NCBI GenBank assembly: GCA_020850715.1 | Contig: JADZED010000080.1 | Span: 132,524 to 196,523, forward strand | Direction of reading: 5' to 3' | Origin: Acidobacteriota bacterium | GTDB lineage: Bacteria > Acidobacteriota > Vicinamibacteria > Vicinamibacterales > CAVVIG01 | Length of the DNA: 64,000 bases | In this document: positions 24,542 through 32,343 of the stretch, in pieces | Layout: each line of letters starts with the position of its first letter | Numbering within the stretch: the first letter of the stretch is position 1 | Program-made: the position numbers and the translations under genes | The notes under the pieces: model-generated | What the model was told of the DNA's origin: nothing | Seen by the model: only the letters and a program-made list of their open reading frames with translations | The model's database searches: none

Positions 24542-25740
24542 CAGGGTGTGGCCGTCGCGCCGGCGCCGGCGCCGAGCGATCGGTACAAGCGATCGATGTC
24601 GCCCACGAGCCGCTGGATGCTGTACGCCTCCGCGACCGACGCGCGCGCGCGGCGCCCCATCTCCAGGCGCAGACCGTCGTCGGTCAGGAGCCGTTCGAGC
24701 GCGGCGGCCAGCGCGTCGGCGCGGCCGGAGGGCACGAGCAGGCCCGTGACTCCGTCGCGTACCAGGTCGGCGACGCCGCCGACGTCGGTCGACACCCCGG
24801 GCACGCCCGACGCCATCGCTTCGATGAGCGCGACCGGCGTCCCCTCGTTGTCGGAGGTGACCGCGACCACGTCGCTCGCCGCGTAGACTGCCGGCAGATC
24901 GCGGCGCCAGCCGAGGAAGCGCACCCGCTCGGCGATGCCGAGCGCGGAGGCCTCGCGCTCCAGATCGGCGCGCAGTTCGCCGTCGCCGGCGATCACGAAC
25001 AGCGCGCGCGGCACGCGCGCCAGGACGAGCCGCGCCGCCGCGAACAGCAGCCGGTGGTTCTTGATGGCCGTCAGCCGGCCGACCGTGCTGACGACGAGCG
25101 CGCCCTGGTCGAGGGCGAGCGCCTGCCGGGCCCCCTGGCGGTGCCCGGCGGCGACTTCCGTGTACGGCGACAGGTCGAGTCCGAGCGGCACGATCCGGTA
25201 CTGGTCGAGCCGGCCGATGCCGAAGCGGCCCGCAAGCTCGTCGCGGATTCGCGGCGAGATGGCCACGATCGCGTCGGTGAATCGGGCGAGTCCCCGCTCG
25301 AGCGCGACGAACACCCGCGTCGTCCAGGCGGAGAAGTATCCGTCGAGCACGTGGCCGTGATAGGTGTGCACGATGCGGGCACGGCGCGCGCGGCCGGCGG
25401 TGAGGTTGTGGCAGACCGCCGCGAGGCGGCCGAGCAGCCCCGCCTTTGCCATGTGGGTGTGGACGATTGCCGGCCGCAGCCGGCGGAGGAGCGCCCAGAT
25501 CGCGACAAATGCCCTCAGATCGTCGAGCGGCCGGACCGGACGGCAGAGCCACCGGATCGGCCGGAGGTCGGCCGCTCCCGCCGGCAGGATCTGCAGCATG
25601 TCGCCTTCGCCCTCGCCGATCCGGCCGTGCAGGAGCGTCGTCTCGTACCCGAGCGGGGGCAGATCGGTGGTGAGCCGGATTGCCTGGATCGACGGCCCGC
25701 CGATGTTCAGCCGCGTGATGATCCGGACGACTGCTGGCAC
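24541..25740 (-). CDS. GT4-family glycosyltransferase
   Basis: A 399-residue GT-B enzyme. The start VVRIITRLNIGGPSIQAI and the later HTHMAKAGLLGRLAA and YHGHVLDGYFS are acceptor-side motifs of EPS GT4 enzymes. The C-terminal half has STVGRLTAIKNHRLLF, GDGELRADLE and SDNEGTPVALIEAMASGVP, with the E-x7-E donor motif. No ATG is in frame near the conserved start, so I use GTG 25740; a TACGAT element lies 7 bases before it, so the message could be leaderless. It is the first gene of the minus-strand operon that ends at 21469. Confidence 0.87.
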   Translation of the reverse strand: MPAVVRIITRLNIGGPSIQAIRLTTDLPPLGYETTLLHGRIGEGEGDMLQILPAGAADLRPIRWLCRPVRPLDDLRAFVAIWALLRRLRPAIVHTHMAKAGLLGRLAAVCHNLTAGRARRARIVHTYHGHVLDGYFSAWTTRVFVALERGLARFTDAIVAISPRIRDELAGRFGIGRLDQYRIVPLGLDLSPYTEVAAGHRQGARQALALDQGALVVSTVGRLTAIKNHRLLFAAARLVLARVPRALFVIAGDGELRADLEREASALGIAERVRFLGWRRDLPAVYAASDVVAVTSDNEGTPVALIEAMASGVPGVSTDVGGVADLVRDGVTGLLVPSGRADALAAALERLLTDDGLRLEMGRRARASVAEAYSIQRLVGDIDRLYRSLGAGAGATATP

Positions 25741-25863
25741 CGGGCATATCGTACTGCAGCCGCCCCCCGGCCACGGCGGCGAGCACGAGCCTGGCGGATC
25801 GCTTGACGCGCCCGCGCGGGGGGTGCGACCCTCCAGGCGCCCCATGGCGCACCGCCGTCCACG

Positions 25864-26961
25864 ATGAACCTGCTGGTCTACTTCCCGTACAACCGGCGTG
25901 CCGGCGACGTCCTGTCGTTTGTCGGCGAAGCGGTCGACCGCGGGCATCGCGTGTTCGTGCTCACGACCTGCGAGCGCGGCCGGTTCCACGAGATGGCCGA
26001 CGCGCTCGGGGCGACGACGGCGGCGCATGTCGTGCCGAAGGCGGGCGCGATCGCCTTTCACCTGCGCCACGCGCGGCACCTGCTCGCCTTCTGCCGTGCG
26101 CACGGGATCGAGCTGGTGGTCTCCCACGCCGATGCGAACCTGGCGGCGCTGCTCGCGCGTCCGTTCGGGCGCTTCGCGGTTCTGAGCTGCCGGCATCATG
26201 TCGATTGGGCGTACCTCAATCGCCACCGGAAAGCGATGCTGCTCGATCGAATCGTCAACCGCCTCGCGCAGCACCTCGTCGTCCCGTCGAGGCGCGTCCG
26301 CGACCAGGTCGTCTCGGTCGAGGGGGCCGACGCGTCGAAGGTGCACCTCATTCCGTACGGCTACCGCTTCTCGCTCTATCCGGCGGTGAACGAGGCGCAC
26401 GCGGCGGCGATTCGGGCGCAGTATCCGGCGCGGCTCCGGCTCGTCACCGTGTCGCGGCTCACGCCAGGGAAGCGGCTGCCGCTGGCGTTCGAGGCCATCG
26501 CGCGGCTGGCGGCGCGCGGCTGCGACGTCCGGCTGCTGGTGCTCGGAGAAGGGCCGGACCGGGCGGCGCTCGAGGCCTGGATTGCCGCGCGCGGGCTGAG
26601 TGGACGCGTGAGCCTGATCGGATTCCGCGAGGACCTGTTCGACTTCGTCGCCGCGAGCGACCTGAGCCTGCACCTGTCGGTCGAGGAGGCGTCGAACAAC
26701 GCGGTGAAGGAGATCGGCTGGCTCGGCCGGCCGTCAGTCGTGTGCCGCGGCGTCGGCGACTTCGACGACTACCTCGTCGACGGCGAGCACGGGTTCCTGG
26801 TCGATCGCGACGACCCGCTGCCGGCGCTCGACGCGTTGCTGGCGCGGCTCTGCCAGGACGGCTCGGCGCTGCCGGCGATGGGCGCACGGGCGCGGGCGAT
26901 GATCCTCGAGCGGTTCGACATCGCGCGGGTCTTCGATCGGTACGCGCCGTTCATTCGATGA
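25864..26961 (+). CDS. GT4-family glycosyltransferase
   Basis: A 365-residue GT-B enzyme transcribed divergently from the GT4 at 24541-25740. It begins MNLLVYFPYNRRAGDVLSFV and has SHADANLAALLA, then VTVSRLTPGKRLPLAFEAI, LGEGPDRAALE and LSVEEASNNAVKEIGWLGRPSVV as the donor-binding end with an E-x7-E-like motif. A TTGACG at 25803 is not followed by a good -10, so the promoter is unclear. Its last codons overlap the first palindrome of the operator set before the EPS operon. Confidence 0.85.
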   Translation: MNLLVYFPYNRRAGDVLSFVGEAVDRGHRVFVLTTCERGRFHEMADALGATTAAHVVPKAGAIAFHLRHARHLLAFCRAHGIELVVSHADANLAALLARPFGRFAVLSCRHHVDWAYLNRHRKAMLLDRIVNRLAQHLVVPSRRVRDQVVSVEGADASKVHLIPYGYRFSLYPAVNEAHAAAIRAQYPARLRLVTVSRLTPGKRLPLAFEAIARLAARGCDVRLLVLGEGPDRAALEAWIAARGLSGRVSLIGFREDLFDFVAASDLSLHLSVEEASNNAVKEIGWLGRPSVVCRGVGDFDDYLVDGEHGFLVDRDDPLPALDALLARLCQDGSALPAMGARARAMILERFDIARVFDRYAPFIR

Positions 26962-26963
26962 AC
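26949..26963. promoter_or_regulatory. Operator palindrome 1, GTTCA-N5-TGAAC
   Basis: GTTCA TTCGA TGAAC is a perfect 5-base-arm inverted repeat centred at 26956. It covers the last codons and stop of the upstream glycosyltransferase. The same arms recur at 26972 and 27024. Confidence 0.6.
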
Positions 26964-26968
26964 GCGCC

Positions 26969-26989
26969 GGCGTTCACGTCGTGAACGCC
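26969..26989. promoter_or_regulatory. Operator palindrome 2, 9-bp arms around GTTCA-N5-TGAAC
   Basis: GGCGTTCAC (26969-26977) and GTGAACGCC (26981-26989) are perfect inverted repeats separated by 3 bases; the core GTTCA-CGTCG-TGAAC is centred at 26979. It lies 13 bases upstream of the -35 element. Confidence 0.65.
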
Positions 26990-27001
26990 CTCAGGAATGG
27001 C

Positions 27002-27030
27002 TTGACACGCTTACAGAAGTGGTGTTCAAT
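27002..27030 (+). promoter_or_regulatory. Promoter of the EPS operon
   Basis: A perfect -35 TTGACA (27002-27007) is followed after 17 bases by TTCAAT (27025-27030), a 4-of-6 match to the -10 consensus. The -10 overlaps operator palindrome 3, so repressor binding would block polymerase. Transcription would start near 27037, leaving a leader of about 180 bases before the regulator ATG at 27219. Confidence 0.65.
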
Positions 27031-27038
27031 CTGTGAAC
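27024..27038. promoter_or_regulatory. Operator palindrome 3, GTTCA-N5-TGAAC over the -10
   Basis: GTTCA ATCTG TGAAC is centred at 27031, 52 bases (about five helical turns) from palindrome 2. It overlaps the -10 element and the predicted transcription start. Confidence 0.65.
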
Positions 27039-27089
27039 GCGTCAGGGCCTTGATCTCGGCCCATTCCTTCAAGTCCGCGTTCCGCCCGT

Positions 27090-27109
27090 CTTACGGCTCC
27101 GGCTGTAAG
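27090..27109 (+). promoter_or_regulatory. Leader hairpin with UCCG tetraloop
   Basis: CTTACGGC and GCTGTAAG pair over 8 positions (one G-U) around a UCCG loop closed by C-G, the very stable UNCG class. It lies in the untranslated leader of the EPS operon about 53 bases after the predicted start. It could be an RNA signal for processive antitermination or for stability; no T-run follows, so it is not an obvious terminator. Confidence 0.45.
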
Positions 27110-27218
27110 TGAGAGAGCGGTAGCCTGTTCTTCTTCCGCACGCGTCCATCCGCGCCCATCCTGGCGCAATCCCCCTAACGATCGTCCCGTCAACGCGTTA
27201 CCTTCCAGCGAGACCGTC

Positions 27219-27866
27219 ATGGCACGGATAGACATGGACGTCGAGGCGCGTCGCGAGCTGACGGTGCTGGACGCGGTCGCCCGCGACCAGCACATCACGC
27301 AGCGCAACCTGGCGTCCAAGCTCGGCATCGCGCTCGGGCTGACCAACATCTACCTGAAGCGGCTGATCCACAAGGGCTACATCAAGTGCATCAACGTGCA
27401 CTCGAACCGGCTGCTCTATCTGATCACGCCGCAGGGGATCGCGGAGAAGTCGCGCCTCACCTACGAATTCATGGACTACTCGCTGCACCTGTATCGTGAC
27501 GTGCGGCAGCACCTGAGCGAAGTGCTCAAGCCGTGCCACGACGGCAGCCAGCGCATCGCCGTGTACGGCACCGGCGAGGCGGCCGAGCTCGCCTACCTCT
27601 CGCTCAAGGAGCAGGGGCTCGAGCCGGTCGCGATCTTCGCGGGGCAGGCGGGCGGCACCTTTCTCGGCATGCCGGTGCACGGCCTCGATCAACACCCGCT
27701 CGTCGCCTTCGATCGCCTCATCGTCGCCACCCTGGAGAAGCCCGACCCGGTCGTGCGGCAGCTCGTGCGCGCCGGCATTCCAGCCGAGAAGCTCCTCACG
27801 TTGAAGCCGTCGGCCGCCATCCCATCGGCGGGCGCCGGGCAGGAGACCGCCGCCATCCGTGCCTGA
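27219..27866 (+). CDS. EPS-type MarR winged-helix regulator with C-terminal nucleotide-binding-like domain
   Basis: A 215-residue protein. Residues 10-85 form a winged helix: ITQRNLASKLGIALGLTNIYLKRLIHKGYIK, then a wing and the YLITPQGIAEKSRLTYEF segment that marks EPS-associated MarR-family regulators. Residues 110-190 look like a small Rossmann domain (RIAVYGTGEAAELAYLSLKEQG, AIFAG), as in PglD-like N-terminal domains, and may sense a nucleotide sugar or cofactor. It is the first gene after the promoter with three operators, so autoregulation and control of the whole operon are likely (inference). The 3' end overlaps the permease GTG by 8 bases. Confidence 0.8.
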   Translation: MARIDMDVEARRELTVLDAVARDQHITQRNLASKLGIALGLTNIYLKRLIHKGYIKCINVHSNRLLYLITPQGIAEKSRLTYEFMDYSLHLYRDVRQHLSEVLKPCHDGSQRIAVYGTGEAAELAYLSLKEQGLEPVAIFAGQAGGTFLGMPVHGLDQHPLVAFDRLIVATLEKPDPVVRQLVRAGIPAEKLLTLKPSAAIPSAGAGQETAAIRA

Positions 27867-28746
27867 GCAGACCATCGTGCCCGCACCGATCGCGCTGCCG
27901 GCGCCGGCCGCGGCGGCGCCGCCGGTTCACGTGCCGCGCGTGCAGCGGTCGCGCGGCTGGGTGTCGTTGAAGCTGGCGGATCTGTGGGAGTACCGCGAGC
28001 TGGTGTACTTCCTCACGTGGCGCGACGTGAAGGTCCGCTACAAGCAGACGGTGCTCGGCGCGTGCTGGGCGATCCTGCAGCCGCTGCTGACGATGCTCGT
28101 CTTCAGCCTGTTCTTCGGAAAGCTGGCGAAGATGCCGTCCGACGGCGTGCCCTATCCGCTGTTCGCATTCGCGGCGCTGGTGCCCTGGACGTTCTTCGCG
28201 AACGGACTGACGCAGTCGTCGAACAGCCTGGTGGGCAGCGCGAACCTCATCACGAAGGTGTACTTTCCGCGGCTCGTCGTGCCGGTGGCCACGGTGCTGT
28301 CGAGCGCGCTCGACTTCCTGCTCGCTTTCGCGGTGCTGCTCGGCATGATGGCCTATTACCGGATGGCGCCGGCGGCCACGATCGTGTGGCTGCCGCTGTT
28401 TGTGATCCTCGCGTTCCTGGCGGCGCTCGGCGCCGGCCTCTGGCTGTCGGCGATGAACGTGCAGTTCCGCGACGTGCGCTACACCGTGCCGTTCCTGACG
28501 CAGTTCTGGCTGTTCGCGACGCCGATCGCCTATCCGATCTCGCTGCTCGACGCCCCCTGGAAGCAGACGGTCTTCGCGATCAACCCGATGGTCGGCGTCG
28601 TCGAAGGGTTCCGCTGGGCGGCGCTCGGCACCACCGGCGCGCCCGTCGCGGTGGGTGTGGTGTCGTTCGCGTCGGCGTCGATCGTCGCGGTGAGCGGCGC
28701 GCTGTATTTCCGGCGCATGGAGCGGACGTTTGCCGACATCGTCTGA
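27859..28746 (+). CDS. wzm: ABC-2 polysaccharide export permease (Wzm)
   Basis: A 295-residue permease with a Pro/Ala-rich N-terminus and six hydrophobic segments from about residue 65. The sequence LVYFLTWRDVKVRYKQTVLGACWAILQPLLTMLVFSLFF is the conserved amphipathic entry helix plus TM1 of Wzm/TagG transporters. With the Wzt subunit encoded 120 bases downstream, it exports an undecaprenyl-linked complete polysaccharide across the inner membrane. It starts at GTG 27859. No family feature is missing. Confidence 0.92.
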   Translation: MPEQTIVPAPIALPAPAAAAPPVHVPRVQRSRGWVSLKLADLWEYRELVYFLTWRDVKVRYKQTVLGACWAILQPLLTMLVFSLFFGKLAKMPSDGVPYPLFAFAALVPWTFFANGLTQSSNSLVGSANLITKVYFPRLVVPVATVLSSALDFLLAFAVLLGMMAYYRMAPAATIVWLPLFVILAFLAALGAGLWLSAMNVQFRDVRYTVPFLTQFWLFATPIAYPISLLDAPWKQTVFAINPMVGVVEGFRWAALGTTGAPVAVGVVSFASASIVAVSGALYFRRMERTFADIV

Positions 28747-28821
28747 GGCGGATCCGAACGCGCGCGCGGCGGGCCCGAAAGCCTGCGCTGCGGCGCGCGG
28801 GGTGCGGGCCACTGCCGCCGT

Positions 28822-28839
28822 GCGGACCTTCGGGTCTGC
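28822..28839 (+). promoter_or_regulatory. UUCG hairpin between wzm and wzt
   Basis: GCGGACC (28822-28828) and GGTCTGC (28833-28839) form a 7-bp stem (one G-U) with a UUCG loop; a second short hairpin, GGCC-TTC-GGCC, follows at 28846-28856 just before the wzt start. This 120-bp gap is the largest inside the operon. The hairpins could tune wzt expression against wzm, or mark an RNA processing site. Confidence 0.4.
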
Positions 28840-28866
28840 GATTCCGGCCTTCGGCCCTCTGCGGCC

Positions 28867-30150
28867 ATGACTCCCGCCGTCCGCGTCGAGCGCCTCGGCA
28901 AGGCGTACCGCATCGGCGGACCGCCGGAGCGCTATCGCTCGCTGCGCGACGCGGTGGCGCAAGCGGCCCGCGCGCCCTTCGAGCGGATCGGGTCGGTGCT
29001 CCGCGGCCGCTCGTCGGTCGTCTCGGACCGCACCTTCCTCGCGCTGGACGATGTGTCCTTCGAGGTGCAGCCGGGGGAGGTGGTCGGCATCATCGGGCGC
29101 AATGGCGCCGGCAAGAGCACGCTGCTGAAGATCCTGTCGCGCATCACCGAGCCGACCTCCGGCTACGCCGATCTGTTCGGGCGCGTCGGGTCGCTGCTCG
29201 AGGTCGGCACCGGCTTCCATCCCGAGCTGACCGGCCGCGAGAACATCTTCCTGAACGGCGCGATCCTCGGCATGCCGCGCCGCGAGATCGCCCGCAAGTT
29301 CGACGAGATCGTCGCCTTCTCCGAGATCGAGCCGTTCATCGACACGATGGTGAAGCACTACTCGAGCGGCATGTACATGCGGCTCGCCTTCGCGGTGGCG
29401 GCCCACCTCGAGCCGGAGATCCTCCTCATCGACGAAGTGCTCGCCGTCGGCGATCTGGCCTTCCAGAAGAAGTGCCTCGGCAAGATGGAGGACGTCAGCC
29501 GTCTCGGACGGACCGTGCTCTTCGTCTCGCACAACATGTCGGCGGTCACGCGGCTCTGCTCGCGGGCGGTGCTGCTCGACCAGGGCAAGGTCGCCGCGGC
29601 CGGCCCGACTCCGGCGGTCGTCGCCGAATACGTCTTCAAGGGTCACGGCACGCGGGCCGAGCGGCAGTGGCCCGATACGTCACGCGCGCCCGCGGCCGAC
29701 GGCATTCGCCTGCTCGCCGTGCGCGCGCACGATGCGGCGGGCGTCGTGCAGGAATCGTTCGACATCCGCCAGCCGATTGCCATCACGGTCGAGTACGACG
29801 TCGCGCGGCCCGGCCTGCGCTTCACGCCCTGCTTCGACGTGATCAACGATGCCGGCGTCGTGCTGTTCCTGAGCCAGGAGCGGCCGGACTGGCAGGAGAT
29901 CGTCCGCGCCGAGGGGCGGCACGCGGCGACCTGCTGGCTCCCGGGCAACTTCCTCGCCGAGGGCACGTTCAGCGTCGACGTCGCCTTCTGGGGCGTCACG
30001 ACGCCACCTCGCGGGGTGATCGAGGAGAACGGCGCGATCTCGATCGCCGTGCACGATCCGCTCGAAGGCGGATCGGTGCGCGGCCGCTCGACCAACGCGT
30101 ACCCGGGCGTGCTGCGGCCGATGCTCAAGTGGGAAGAGGCCTCCGCGTGA
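28867..30150 (+). CDS. wzt: ABC transporter ATP-binding subunit with carbohydrate-binding C-terminus (Wzt)
   Basis: A 427-residue ATPase. Walker A is GRNGAGKST (77-85), the signature is YSSGMYMRLAFAV, Walker B is ILLIDEVLAVGD and the switch is FVSHNMSAV. From about residue 265 a second domain (RLLAVRAHDAAGVVQESFDIRQPIAITVEYDV, then LPGNFLAEGTFSVDVAFWG) matches the Wzt_C beta-sandwich that in E. coli O8/O9a binds the modified non-reducing end of the finished polymer. This implies the glycan carries a terminal modification recognised before export; the many methyltransferases in the window are candidates for it (inference). Confidence 0.93.
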   Translation: MTPAVRVERLGKAYRIGGPPERYRSLRDAVAQAARAPFERIGSVLRGRSSVVSDRTFLALDDVSFEVQPGEVVGIIGRNGAGKSTLLKILSRITEPTSGYADLFGRVGSLLEVGTGFHPELTGRENIFLNGAILGMPRREIARKFDEIVAFSEIEPFIDTMVKHYSSGMYMRLAFAVAAHLEPEILLIDEVLAVGDLAFQKKCLGKMEDVSRLGRTVLFVSHNMSAVTRLCSRAVLLDQGKVAAAGPTPAVVAEYVFKGHGTRAERQWPDTSRAPAADGIRLLAVRAHDAAGVVQESFDIRQPIAITVEYDVARPGLRFTPCFDVINDAGVVLFLSQERPDWQEIVRAEGRHAATCWLPGNFLAEGTFSVDVAFWGVTTPPRGVIEENGAISIAVHDPLEGGSVRGRSTNAYPGVLRPMLKWEEASA

Positions 30151-31820
30151 TGGAGGTCCGGGCGGGATCGTCGCCGGACGTCGATCGTTGGGCCCCGCGC
30201 GTGCGCGGCCTGCTCGCCGCGGCAGGCGCCGCGCTGCCGGCGCTGGCGCTCGGCGCCGGCCCGCTCGGGTTGCAGACCTCGGCGCCGCTCGGGCCGCTGC
30301 AGATCCAGGTGGCCGCGCTCGGCCTGGCGCTCATGGCGCTGGCGATCGCCAACGCCCCGGCGCGTGCGATCTGCGAAGCGCTGCAACGGGCCCGCGACGG
30401 ACGCGGGACGTCGGCCCTCGCGCCGCCGGCGACGGGGACGCGCCTGCGGCTCGCCGCGATCGTCCTGGCCGCGTTCGCGCTCCGCGGCTGGCTTGCCGTC
30501 ACGTATGTGCCGCCCGTGCAGATGGCGATGGGCATGACGTTGTGGGACGCGGAGATGGCGCGCAATCTCCTCGCGGGCCGCGGCTTCGCCCTCAACCGGG
30601 CATTCGTCGATCGAATGGATCGCGCGATCGTGGAGCGCGGTGCCCGCGTCGACCCGCAGGATTTTCTCCCGGCCGACGATGCCGGCGCCGGCGCGCTGGC
30701 GCCGTTCGCCCTGTACCCGCACACGCCCGGTTATCCACTCTGGCTGGCGGCCTCGTTTCTGCTCGGCGGCAGCCTGCGGTTCGTGCACGCGCAGCTGCTG
30801 CAGGGTGCCCTCGATGCGTTGGGCTGCCTTCTGGTCTTCGGGATCGGGCGGCGGCTCTGGACGAGCGCGGCGGGCCTGATTGGCGCGTCGGTGTACGCGC
30901 TCTCGCCCGCGCATGCGTACGTGTCCACGCAGGCGGTCGCGGCGGCAACCGACGCGTTCTGGGTGCTGCTCGTCGGGTACGGTCTCGTCCGGATGTGGGA
31001 CGACCACAGGCGCGGGAGATCGATGCGAGAGGGCACGGCCTGTGTCGCCGCAGGCGCTCTCTGCGGGGCGGCCATGAACAGCTTCGCGCTGGTGCTGCCG
31101 CTCGCCGCCCTCGCGTGGGCCGCGTTGGTCGGTGTGATCGTCCGGCCGGCCTGGCGCCTCGTGCTCCCGCTGCTCGCGGCGCAGGTCGTCGTGCTCGCGC
31201 TCCTCACGCCGTGGGCCCTGCGCAATCAACGGGTGTACGGTGAGCTGGCGTTCACGCGCCAGACGTTCTGGCAGTTCGCGTGGGAGACGCTCGGGGCGAT
31301 TCCCAACCCGTGGGGGCTTGCGATCGGCAACAACGACGAGGCCTATTGGAAGTGGGTGGACGCCAATTGCGCGGCGCCCTGCACGCCGGCGGCACGCGAA
31401 TCGGCGACGCGCGACTACCTCGTGCGGCACGTGTTTCCTTCCCCGGGATTCCCCGGGCACCTGGCGCGGCTCGTCGCGCACCAGCTGCCGGGTCTGCTCT
31501 ACGTCTCCCGGTTTCCGGCCGATGTGCGCTACGCGTACCCGGGGCTTGCCGGGCGCGTGACGCGCCTCGCGCTCTCGATCGCGGACGCGAGCATGCTGCT
31601 GCTCTGGCCCCTCGCGCTCTGCGGTCTCGCGATGACCGCGCGTTGCGGCGCGGAGGGCGCCGGCGCATGGCTCGGGCTCGCGCCGACGCTGACCATCGTC
31701 GGGTTCAGCCTCGTATTCCTCGTCGAGCACCGGCGCACGACCTCCGGGTACGGATACCTCATTGCGCTCGCAGCCCTGCCGGTTTCCGCATTGGTGCAGA
31801 GGCATGCCGACCGTCACTGA
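30150..31820 (+). CDS. GT39/ArnT-like membrane glycosyltransferase
   Basis: A 556-residue membrane protein with two N-terminal helices (to about residue 75), then a GT-C-type core. The first periplasmic loop holds LWDAEMARNLLAGRGFALN, with acidic residues where GT-C enzymes keep their catalytic Asp/Glu. Further on come YPHTPGYPLWLAASFLL, a stretch common to dolichyl-phosphate-mannose-type transferases, and TPWALRNQRVYGELAFTR. It probably adds a sugar from a polyprenyl-phosphate donor outside the membrane. The ATG overlaps the last base of the wzt stop (TGATG), and its end overlaps the Nudix start by 17 bases. Confidence 0.8.
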   Translation: MEVRAGSSPDVDRWAPRVRGLLAAAGAALPALALGAGPLGLQTSAPLGPLQIQVAALGLALMALAIANAPARAICEALQRARDGRGTSALAPPATGTRLRLAAIVLAAFALRGWLAVTYVPPVQMAMGMTLWDAEMARNLLAGRGFALNRAFVDRMDRAIVERGARVDPQDFLPADDAGAGALAPFALYPHTPGYPLWLAASFLLGGSLRFVHAQLLQGALDALGCLLVFGIGRRLWTSAAGLIGASVYALSPAHAYVSTQAVAAATDAFWVLLVGYGLVRMWDDHRRGRSMREGTACVAAGALCGAAMNSFALVLPLAALAWAALVGVIVRPAWRLVLPLLAAQVVVLALLTPWALRNQRVYGELAFTRQTFWQFAWETLGAIPNPWGLAIGNNDEAYWKWVDANCAAPCTPAARESATRDYLVRHVFPSPGFPGHLARLVAHQLPGLLYVSRFPADVRYAYPGLAGRVTRLALSIADASMLLLWPLALCGLAMTARCGAEGAGAWLGLAPTLTIVGFSLVFLVEHRRTTSGYGYLIALAALPVSALVQRHADRH

Positions 31821-32343
31821 CCGGTCGGTGGCGTTCTCGACGCCCTGGTTCGACGTCCTGGCCAAGCACGTCGACGGGGATCCGTCGCCGCACTACACCG
31901 TGCAGCCGCCCGACTACGTGACTGTCGTCGCCGTCGATCCCGACGGACGGCTGCTGCTGGTGAAGCAGTACCGGCCCGTGATCGAAAGCTTCACGATCGA
32001 GCTGCCGAGCGGGCTCGTCGATCCCGGCGAGACGCCGGAGGCGTGCGCGCGGCGGGAGCTGCTCGAGGAAACCGGGTGCGAGGCGGAAGGGTTCGAGCCG
32101 CTCGGCGCGCTGGTGCCCGACGTCGGGCGGCTCGGCAACCGGATGCACAGCTTCGCGGCGGCGGGCGTGCGGCCGGTGCCCGGCGCGCGGATCGAAGCGG
32201 GGCTCGAACTGGTGCGCTGGACTCCGGCCGAGCTCGCCGCGGGGCTCACCGACCTCACGATCGCCCACGCGCTGAACCACGCGGTGATTCTGCTGGCGAT
32301 GCTGCGCGGCCGGCTCTCGCTGCCGGCAGCCGGCCGACGATGA
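31804..32343 (+). CDS. Nudix hydrolase
   Basis: A 179-residue Nudix protein. The box G-x5-E-x7-R-E-x2-E-E-x-G is complete in GLVDPGETPEACARRELLEETG. Its neighbourhood (VKQYRPVIESFTIELPSG) resembles ADP-ribose/ADP-sugar pyrophosphatases, which split nucleoside-diphosphate sugars into sugar phosphate and NMP. In this operon it may remove stalled or unwanted nucleotide sugars, or recycle ADP-ribose alongside the NAD synthetase at 33394. I chose ATG 31804 because it gives the usual distance to the conserved region. Confidence 0.85.
   Translation: MPTVTDRSVAFSTPWFDVLAKHVDGDPSPHYTVQPPDYVTVVAVDPDGRLLLVKQYRPVIESFTIELPSGLVDPGETPEACARRELLEETGCEAEGFEPLGALVPDVGRLGNRMHSFAAAGVRPVPGARIEAGLELVRWTPAELAAGLTDLTIAHALNHAVILLAMLRGRLSLPAAGRR

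Noticed and set aside
23300-24886. Long plus-strand open frame under the GT-C and GT4 genes
   Set aside because: Composition is that of antisense GC-rich DNA, while the minus strand encodes conserved transferases.
25803-25808. TTGACG as a -35 for the glycosyltransferase at 25864
   Set aside because: No acceptable -10 lies 16-18 bases downstream; the surrounding sequence is GC-rich.
27796-29646. Long minus-strand open frame under wzm and wzt
   Set aside because: No motif; the plus strand holds intact ABC transporter genes.
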